Below, piece after piece: positions 58,365 to 64,000 of a stretch of DNA of 64,000 nucleotides (its first letter is position 1; every line of letters begins with the position of its first letter). The notes beneath the pieces are model-generated. The model was given only the letters and a program-made list of their open reading frames with translations. It was not told where the DNA came from and did no database searches. This DNA comes from an archaeon GW2011_AR15. GTDB taxonomy: Archaea; Nanobdellota; Nanobdellia; Woesearchaeales; GW2011-AR15. The position numbers and the translations under genes are program-made. The stretch is from the NCBI GenBank assembly GCA_000830295.1, contig CP010425.1, positions 358,884 through 422,883 of the forward strand. The letters run 5' to 3'.

Positions 58365-59732
58365 ATGGATAGCAGGCTCCTGAAATACGGTCTTCCTGTA
58401 TTGATTGCCCTTTTTATTGCGCTGAAGATTCTGGATATTGGCGGAGTTTCATGGGACGATTCTGTATATATGGGTATGGGAAAATACCTGTTCTCTGGCG
58501 GAAACACCGGTCTGTGGGAAACAATAAGGCCCATCGGCCTCCCCAGCCTGCTTGGTTTTTTCTGGGCCCTTGGGGCTGACATGATAGTGGTCTCAAAAAT
58601 CATATCCTTGCTGTTCAGCGCCGGCACCATAATAGCCGCTTATCTCCTGGCAAAAAAGATTTTCAATGAAACAGCTGCATTGCTGGCTGCGCTATTGCTC
58701 ATGATGTCCCCTGTCTTTTTCAGCAGCTCGTCTGCAGGTCTTACAGAAATCCCTTCTGTGTTCTTTGCCCTGCTTGGAATATATTTTTTCGCTGAAGAGA
58801 AAAATTTTGCCGCAGGCGTGCTGGCAGGGATCTCCTTTATGTTCAGGTTTCCCATGGGGCTGCTGCTTGCTGCCCTGCTTGCATCTTCATATATCAAAAA
58901 AAAGAAAATCGACCGGGCACTCCTGTCCGGATTCTTCCTGGCTGTGCTGCCTTTCCTGATATTCAATTACATGGCATACGGCAACCCCATCACGCCGTTT
59001 GCAGATGCCGTCCTCCACCAGGACAATCCTGCCTACAGCGTAATCTCAGACTCCCTCGTGTCACACATATACAACCTGTTTTATTATGCCATATGGCTGA
59101 TACGGCAGAATCTTCTTCTGCTTTTCCTCATTCCCGGAATTTATCTGGTGGCAAAAAACAGGAAAGCGGATACTGTTATCATATGCTTTGCGCTGTTCAT
59201 TGTATATTTTACTTTTATAATAAACAAGCAGCCAAGGTTCATGCTCTCCTTCCTCCCTTTCGCATGCATCATTGCGGCATTCGGGATGGTTAAACTCTAT
59301 CCTGCAATGAAAAAAAGAGTGAGGCATGCCGGAATAAGTCTGGTTTTGATATCGCTGATTCCTGCCCTGCTCATGCCCGGAGAATTCGGGCCAAACGGCC
59401 AGGAGGGCACATCTCTTGAATTTTACACTTATTTCAGAAAACATGGGACAAATCTCAGCATCCTAGCGACAACACCAATCCCGATAGCATATTCAGATGT
59501 GAAACTGGTGCATTTCTACAACAATGTCGATGAAGCAACAGAAATCTATGAAAAGGAAAAAAATAATGTGGGCTATATCATGTACACCTCTGAATTCTAT
59601 CCCTGCCCTGATGACATATGCAGAGGAAAAAAGCAAGAGCTGTTTGAGTCAATAAGCAGCCAGAATGAGCTTATCTATTATAAGGAAGGGAAACAGGGAT
59701 ATTATATTTTCAGGACTTATACCCCCGGATGA
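58365..59732 (+). CDS. GT-C (PMT/ArnT-like) membrane glycosyltransferase
   Basis: 455 aa, about eleven membrane segments. The first outer loop, GGVSWDDSVYMGMGKYLF, has the DD acidic pair, and NQPRFMLSFLPF matches the late conserved element of PMT_2 enzymes. The C-terminal outer part is short and ends with a YYIFRTY strand. The start is taken as ATG 58365, from the shared TATA box. The 3' end overlaps the opposing epimerase gene by 23 bases. Confidence 0.78.
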   Translation: MDSRLLKYGLPVLIALFIALKILDIGGVSWDDSVYMGMGKYLFSGGNTGLWETIRPIGLPSLLGFFWALGADMIVVSKIISLLFSAGTIIAAYLLAKKIFNETAALLAALLLMMSPVFFSSSSAGLTEIPSVFFALLGIYFFAEEKNFAAGVLAGISFMFRFPMGLLLAALLASSYIKKKKIDRALLSGFFLAVLPFLIFNYMAYGNPITPFADAVLHQDNPAYSVISDSLVSHIYNLFYYAIWLIRQNLLLLFLIPGIYLVAKNRKADTVIICFALFIVYFTFIINKQPRFMLSFLPFACIIAAFGMVKLYPAMKKRVRHAGISLVLISLIPALLMPGEFGPNGQEGTSLEFYTYFRKHGTNLSILATTPIPIAYSDVKLVHFYNNVDEATEIYEKEKNNVGYIMYTSEFYPCPDDICRGKKQELFESISSQNELIYYKEGKQGYYIFRTYTPG

Positions 59733-60654
59733 ATTTCTTCAGGCCTTCCTCAATCGTAGTCTGAGGGACATACCCAAGAATTTTCCCTGCTTTGCTTATA
59801 TCTGCGTGCGTCGCCACCACGTCTCCCTTGGGCATCTGCTTTTTTGCTATTTTTGCTTTTTTTGAAAGTTGTTTTTCAATCAGGCTGATGAATTTCTTCA
59901 GTTCAACCGGGTTTCCGTTGCCAAGGTTGATTATTTCAAATTTTCTGCTTTTTTCAACTGAAAGAAGAATGCCCCGGACAACATCATCAACATAAGTGTA
60001 GTCTCTCTTTGAATTTCCATCTCCATACATATTCACAGGGTGGCCTTTGTCTATTGCCTCGGTAAATCTGTAGGGTGCCATGTCCGGCCTTCCTCTTGGC
60101 CCGTAGACTGTGAAGAACCTGAGGCAGGTTATATTCAGGCCGTATGTTTCGCTGTAAAATTTGCACAGCATCTCCCCTGTTTTTTTGGTGATTGCATACG
60201 GGCTCTCCTGGCTCTCTGTGATGTCTGCCTCTGAAAAAGGCATTTTTTTGTTTGCGCCGTAGACGCTGGATGAGGAGCTGAATATGAATGTCTTTACGCC
60301 GTGCTTTCTTGCAAGCTCAAGAAGGTTTATTGTCCCGAGGATGTTAACTTCTGCGTAAAGCAGCGGATTGTCAAGAGACGGCCTCGCGGCTGCCCTGGCA
60401 GCAAGGTGGACTATTGCACTTATGTCTTTGTTTTCCCCGAAAACTTTTTCCAGTGATTTTCCGTCTGTTATGTCTGTTTCAGCCAGGATGAAATTTTTAC
60501 TGGCTAAATTGCGCTCTATGTTCTTCCTTTTTTTTTCTGGCGGGTAATAATCATTGAAGTTGTCAAGGCATATGACTCTCTCGTTCTTCTTCAGAAGGGC
60601 ATCACATGTGTGGCTGCCTATAAATCCTGCTCCGCCGGTAACAAGTATTGCCAT
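59710..60654 (-). CDS. NAD-dependent UDP-sugar epimerase (UDP-glucuronate 4-epimerase-like)
   Basis: 314 aa, extended SDR. TGGAGFIGSHTCDAL (7-21) binds NAD; active-site SSSSVYG and YAITKK give the S-Y-K triad; FFTVYGPRGRPDMA near 186 is the substrate loop of UDP-glucuronate 4-epimerase and UDP-glucose 4-epimerase relatives. It would supply galacturonate or galactose for surface glycans. Ends inside the opposing GT-C gene end. The next genes on this strand upstream are the SMR pair. Confidence 0.82.
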   Translation of the reverse strand: MAILVTGGAGFIGSHTCDALLKKNERVICLDNFNDYYPPEKKRKNIERNLASKNFILAETDITDGKSLEKVFGENKDISAIVHLAARAAARPSLDNPLLYAEVNILGTINLLELARKHGVKTFIFSSSSSVYGANKKMPFSEADITESQESPYAITKKTGEMLCKFYSETYGLNITCLRFFTVYGPRGRPDMAPYRFTEAIDKGHPVNMYGDGNSKRDYTYVDDVVRGILLSVEKSRKFEIINLGNGNPVELKKFISLIEKQLSKKAKIAKKQMPKGDVVATHADISKAGKILGYVPQTTIEEGLKKFIRGYKS

Positions 60655-60655
60655 T

Positions 60656-60997
60656 TTACCTTACAACAAGGAAGCATCCTGCTATTATAAGCATTATGCC
60701 GAGCCACTTCATGCCGGTCATCTTTTCTTTCAGATACTTTACAGAAAGCAAGGATACAAAAATGTAAGTTATGGTACTTAAAGGATAAATAACAGATAGA
60801 TCGCTGAACCTGAGTGCAAATATGTAAAGAAGCATGGAAAGCCCGAACAGGAACATGCCGAATGCTGCCGGCATGCTTTTCTTTATTTTCCTGGGGTCGA
60901 GGGAAAAGTCGAGAGAGCCTTTTTTCATGAATATTGAGCCGTATGCTGCAAGTATCTCTGCAGGTATCAGGGCAAGAATTGAGTATATGCTTATCAT
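60656..60997 (-). CDS. SMR/EamA-half transporter subunit 1
   Basis: 113 aa, four membrane segments. YGSIFMKKGSLDFSL after helix 1, and SDLSVIYPLSTITYIFV in helix 3, are those of EmrE/ArnF-like proteins. It overlaps its upstream partner by 4 bases; SMR pairs in tandem usually work as heterodimers (as with ArnE-ArnF, which flips lipid-linked aminosugar). Near a UDP-sugar epimerase and STT3, a flippase for lipid-linked sugar is plausible. Confidence 0.75.
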   Translation of the reverse strand: MISIYSILALIPAEILAAYGSIFMKKGSLDFSLDPRKIKKSMPAAFGMFLFGLSMLLYIFALRFSDLSVIYPLSTITYIFVSLLSVKYLKEKMTGMKWLGIMLIIAGCFLVVR

Positions 60998-61356
60998 TTT
61001 CTGCTCTCCTTTGCCGCCCTATGCTTCCTTGTTATGAAAATAACTCCTGTAAGTATCAGCGCATTCCCCGCAATCCTGGCAGGAGTGATGCTTTCATTGA
61101 GCAGGAAATAGCTTATCAAGGTAACCCAGACCAGCGAGAGTGATATCATCGGGTATATCATGTTGAGCTCGCCGTGCCTCAGTGCAAATATCAGCACGAC
61201 TGCTCCTCCGGCATAAAGCACAATCCCTATCAGAAGGCTGATGTTGATTATGCCTGCTATCGGTATCTGGCCTGTGCCGTCCTTCAGGAAAAACTGGCCG
61301 GCTGCTGTGAAGAAAGTGGTCAGGAGTGCCAGCAGAATGCCTTTGTGATGTTTCAT
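60994..61356 (-). CDS. SMR/EamA-half transporter subunit 2
   Basis: 120 aa, four membrane segments, similar to its neighbour: GQFFLKDGTGQIP after helix 1 and GELNMIYPMISLSLVWVT in helix 3. The basic tail KHRAAKESRK is cytosolic. Starts one base after the STT3 stop region and overlaps subunit 1 by 4 bases, so STT3, subunit 2, subunit 1 and epimerase probably form one operon in that order. Confidence 0.75.
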   Translation of the reverse strand: MKHHKGILLALLTTFFTAAGQFFLKDGTGQIPIAGIINISLLIGIVLYAGGAVVLIFALRHGELNMIYPMISLSLVWVTLISYFLLNESITPARIAGNALILTGVIFITRKHRAAKESRK

Positions 61357-61357
61357 T

Positions 61358-64000
61358 TTACCAGCTGATCTTCCATGTTATAATCCTCTGGCCTGATATG
61401 TCAGTAACATCATGGAATTTCCTGAAATGCGTGAGTCCCTGGCCGTCGAGGTAGAACATCCTTGTGAACATGCTGCCTACAAGCTCGTCTTCCATTACCA
61501 GCAGGGAGCTTTCTCCCACAAGCACGATGCTGTAAGCCATAGTCTCTCCGCTGTATTCTTTTATCCTGAACTGCCCGTTTTCAACATAGCCGAATCTCTT
61601 CGGGTGTATTGTCTGGGTGCTTGTCACTATTGATGCGTCTTTTGATGCGAGGTTTACAGTGAGAGGAAGCACTCCCCCGTCTGTCGTCTGGAGGTTGCAT
61701 CTCAGTGTGCTCTCATCCTGCTTTGCACACCCTATCTGGCCGCCGTAGCTTGGCCACGGAGCTATCCAGCTGTTTATCTGGCTGTCAGTGCTGAGCGAGC
61801 TTATCTCGTAATAAATTGACTGTGCTTCCTGCTCTGTATAGCCGAATTCCTGGACCAGTGCTGCTGTGAAATTGGGAAGTTTTTCTGTCTGAAAATAACT
61901 GTATATTTTTGCCCTTTCAAAATTCCAGCTGCCGAAATGCGCCCATACCGGTGCCTTGCCTACCATGTCCTCGCTTGTTATGAAATAATCCTCAGGAGGC
62001 TGGCAGAACATGTATGACAGTATCTCATCTGCCTTTTCTTCAGAAGCTGTTTTCATCAGGTCTGCCTTTACAGCTGCACTGTCCATCTTCAGGTATCTGT
62101 AAATCAGATTCACGGAATCATATGTGTCACCGGTGAGCTTTGTTATTTCCTGTTCTGCTTTTGCTCCGCCGCAGTCAAGCATCCTCAGGATTCCAACTGA
62201 AAGCTGCTCGTCATCTGTCAGCAGGGCATTGCCCACCCAGTGCGCCTGCTGCTCGTTCTGCGATGCACCGTCGCTTGTGACCCGCCTGTCTGCAAAATAC
62301 TTGAACCAGTGGCCGAAATCCCACCACGAATTTATAATCGCATCAGGCTGGGACTCTGCTTTTATTTTTTCAAGGGATTCAACCCATGCGTCATTGACTC
62401 CGGGGGCGTATGAATATGATACGGCTATGCCGTTTTTTACGGGCTGTATCAATACCAATGCTATCAGAAGAATGAAGACTGCCTTCGGGATTGTCTCCGA
62501 CATATCAAGGGATTTGCCCAGCATTGATGACATCTTCTCTGCTGCTGTGCCGAAAAAGACGCCGAATGATACTGCAAATACAGGCGCTATCAGCACGATA
62601 AACCTGACTCCCTTTGTTATTGCATATAACGTTGCCATCAGCCAGATAATTGTCAATATGGAATGTGCAGGCTCAAGCTCGTACTTGTAATACCATGAGA
62701 GTATAAAGCCTGCAAGCATGGGAACCACAAGCAGCGCCGCAAACATTATGGTGCTGATGCCTCCTGAGCTTGCGCTTCCTACGATAATCATGAAATAAAG
62801 GGCCGCTCCTGCAAGATATGCCGCTGTCAGCATTGAATGGTTTTTATTTTTGAGGTTGACAAAGGACAGTGTTGCGCCCATCAGCGCAAGTATGAAAAAC
62901 AATGCTCCTCCGAGGCTGACGATTGCCTGCCCGACATCTGCGGAATTAAGCTCTGCAACTGTTGTATATACGTTCGGCCAGAGGCTCCCTCCTTTTGCAG
63001 CATCCTTGAGATTGACTATCCTCAGCGGGTTTGTGAACGATTGGATGAATTCCCCTGCATTGCCAAAGACAGCAAGAGAGATAAATGTCACAACTATATA
63101 AACCCCGAGAAGCATGAGCATCCTGCGGATGTTTTTGTTTGAGGCTATCTCCTTGATGTCTCTCTTCTTATCTATAAACTCGTATACTGCGATATATCCG
63201 ATATATATTCCAAGTGCAAGTATTATGAAAAGGAACATGAACCACCAGCCTGACCATGCAAAGCTGTAGGCCCCGAGGAGCAATCCTGCAACAGCTGAAA
63301 ATATCATTGTTTTTTTCTGGTCTTTCGAGTCAAAAGCATATACTGCAAAGAGCATTACCAGCAGCGGAAAAACCGCATTCACCATGTCATTGTCAGAGCC
63401 GAGAGACCTGCTCAGCACTGTCGGATTGACTGCTATCAGCAGCGCTGCGATGAGGCCTGCAATGTCCCCCGAAAGCTTTTTTCCGACCAGGAATGCTGCA
63501 ATTATGGCTATAAATGAGAGGAAAATAGGAGTATAGAATCCTGCCTTGAGCAGGTTCATGCCTGGGTCAAATATTCTCATGAACTTATATATGAATGCTT
63601 CAAGGTAAGGGTAAAGGTTCTGGGTTGCGGGAAGGCCGTTGGGCGCATTCATGTGGTTGTCATATGCAACTCCGTCCCTGTACTCATCTGCCAGCTGGCC
63701 TGTGTCAACTATGTTCCTTGCATACCTGAGCCAGAAATAAGAATCAATATCCCCCAGATATGTTGTGCCTGAATCATCCCTGTATAATGCCCTTATCTGC
63801 TCTGCATGGCCGGCTATCAGCGCCTCTATCTGCGACTGCTGCTGGGAAACCACTGTCTGCAGCTGCTCATTTATCATGGCTTCCTTGCTCTGCTGCGGCA
63901 GATTCGGATATTGCGTGTCAACCTGTGCCTGGATGTTCCTTGCTATGTTATTATATATGCTCTGCCTGGCCTGGTCTTCTGCCATCGGCAAATGATAGGG
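61358..64000 (-). CDS. aglB: Oligosaccharyltransferase STT3/AglB, N-terminal end outside the window
   Basis: At least 880 residues, open to the right edge with no stop, so the first membrane helix and the start lie beyond 64000; a TTG at 63991 is not a good start since the family has a helix before the first DxD loop. A long outer loop rich in Gln leads to YLGDIDSYFWLRYARN, the DxD-type metal motif. SLGSDNDMVNAVFPLL in the second loop and SWWDFGHWF, the acceptor-site WWDYG, are clear. About twelve membrane helices, then a 340-residue outer domain. It moves glycan from dolichyl carrier to Asn in N-x-S/T of exported proteins. Confidence 0.93.
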   Translation of the reverse strand, partial: PYHLPMAEDQARQSIYNNIARNIQAQVDTQYPNLPQQSKEAMINEQLQTVVSQQQSQIEALIAGHAEQIRALYRDDSGTTYLGDIDSYFWLRYARNIVDTGQLADEYRDGVAYDNHMNAPNGLPATQNLYPYLEAFIYKFMRIFDPGMNLLKAGFYTPIFLSFIAIIAAFLVGKKLSGDIAGLIAALLIAVNPTVLSRSLGSDNDMVNAVFPLLVMLFAVYAFDSKDQKKTMIFSAVAGLLLGAYSFAWSGWWFMFLFIILALGIYIGYIAVYEFIDKKRDIKEIASNKNIRRMLMLLGVYIVVTFISLAVFGNAGEFIQSFTNPLRIVNLKDAAKGGSLWPNVYTTVAELNSADVGQAIVSLGGALFFILALMGATLSFVNLKNKNHSMLTAAYLAGAALYFMIIVGSASSGGISTIMFAALLVVPMLAGFILSWYYKYELEPAHSILTIIWLMATLYAITKGVRFIVLIAPVFAVSFGVFFGTAAEKMSSMLGKSLDMSETIPKAVFILLIALVLIQPVKNGIAVSYSYAPGVNDAWVESLEKIKAESQPDAIINSWWDFGHWFKYFADRRVTSDGASQNEQQAHWVGNALLTDDEQLSVGILRMLDCGGAKAEQEITKLTGDTYDSVNLIYRYLKMDSAAVKADLMKTASEEKADEILSYMFCQPPEDYFITSEDMVGKAPVWAHFGSWNFERAKIYSYFQTEKLPNFTAALVQEFGYTEQEAQSIYYEISSLSTDSQINSWIAPWPSYGGQIGCAKQDESTLRCNLQTTDGGVLPLTVNLASKDASIVTSTQTIHPKRFGYVENGQFRIKEYSGETMAYSIVLVGESSLLVMEDELVGSMFTRMFYLDGQGLTHFRKFHDVTDISGQRIITWKISW

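Noticed and set aside
58313-58630. Upstream 106-codon extension of the GT2 frame
   Set aside because: It is antisense to the GT-C gene; the shared TATA box places the start at 58312.
1-64000. tRNA, rRNA, CRISPR arrays and insertion sequences
   Set aside because: By eye I found no T-loop-like sequence with matching acceptor stem, no regularly spaced repeats and no transposase or terminal inverted repeats. A covariance-model scan would be the decisive check.

Overview
The window is densely coded archaeal DNA. Markers include aIF5B, aEF1-beta, archaeal-type uS2, Rio1 kinase, RadB, Trm1, deoxyhypusine synthase, a VAT/Cdc48 double-AAA ATPase, AglB/STT3, a PRC-barrel protein, DUF371 and a short Zn-ribbon protein directly ahead of aEF1-beta. 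Many genes have an A/T-rich TATA box centred about 25-28 nt upstream of the ATG and no Shine-Dalgarno, which points to leaderless transcripts. Others, mostly inside operons, have GGTG/GAGG sites. Gene content (exported Lon-like protease, many GT-C membrane glycosyltransferases, a SecB-like small protein, several short lineage-restricted proteins) resembles DPANN archaea of the Woesearchaeota/Pacearchaeota type. That placement is inference, not a phylogenetic result. I see no tRNA, rRNA, CRISPR array, insertion sequence or prophage gene, and no gene-free gap longer than 300 bases.

Layout. 0-6 kb: the end of msrA, deoxyhypusine synthase coupled to a PLP decarboxylase, a 51-aa membrane peptide, an EamA transporter, a cytosolic BtuF-like protein, a two-HKD phospholipase-D lipoprotein with a lamin-tail domain, and a TtuA/Ncs6-like protein with a broken PP-loop. 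6.2-10.6 kb: GT-C glycosyltransferase, LPG-synthase-like membrane protein, GT2 enzyme, RadB. 10.6-17.2 kb: unknown proteins, a COG2521-like methyltransferase, uS2 with a possible structured leader, exported Lon-like protease, transaldolase, SecB-like protein. 17.3-24.6 kb: Cdc48 facing a small AN1 zinc-finger gene, a complete oxidative pentose phosphate operon (zwf-pgl-gnd), a lyxose-isomerase-like cupin and an endonuclease IV-like protein. 24.6-38.2 kb: lipoprotein, membrane methyltransferase, translation and RNA genes (Zn ribbon, aEF1-beta, Trm1, aIF5B, NOP2/RsmF-like PUA protein, PIN nuclease, RNA ligase, Rio1 operon, AK6), a DesII-like radical SAM enzyme, and a winged-helix regulator fused to an S-layer-like domain. 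38.3-44.2 kb: UDP-GlcNAc operon glmM-glmU-EamA-glmS-methyltransferase. 44.2-51.6 kb: dolichyl-phosphate-sugar GT2, GT-C proteins, RadC, APC permease and two paralogous membrane proteins. 51.7-64 kb: NFACT N-terminal half, then a glycan-assembly region (dolichyl-phosphate mannose synthase, three GT-C proteins, processive-type GT2, thioredoxin-like membrane protein, UDP-sugar epimerase, paired SMR transporters, and STT3 running off the right edge).

How it fits together. The glm operon makes UDP-GlcNAc, the GT2 enzymes charge polyprenyl phosphate or extend chains, SMR/EamA proteins may flip or move intermediates, and GT-C/STT3 enzymes transfer sugars outside, giving most of a surface-glycosylation pathway. 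The oxidative pentose phosphate operon plus transaldolase supplies NADPH and pentoses, which is unusual for an archaeon. Most worth following up are the DesII homologue, the HTH/S-layer-domain fusion with a palindrome at its own promoter, AN1 beside Cdc48, the two inverted repeats ahead of rpsB, the shortened NFACT protein, and the PP-loop-dead TtuA paralogue.
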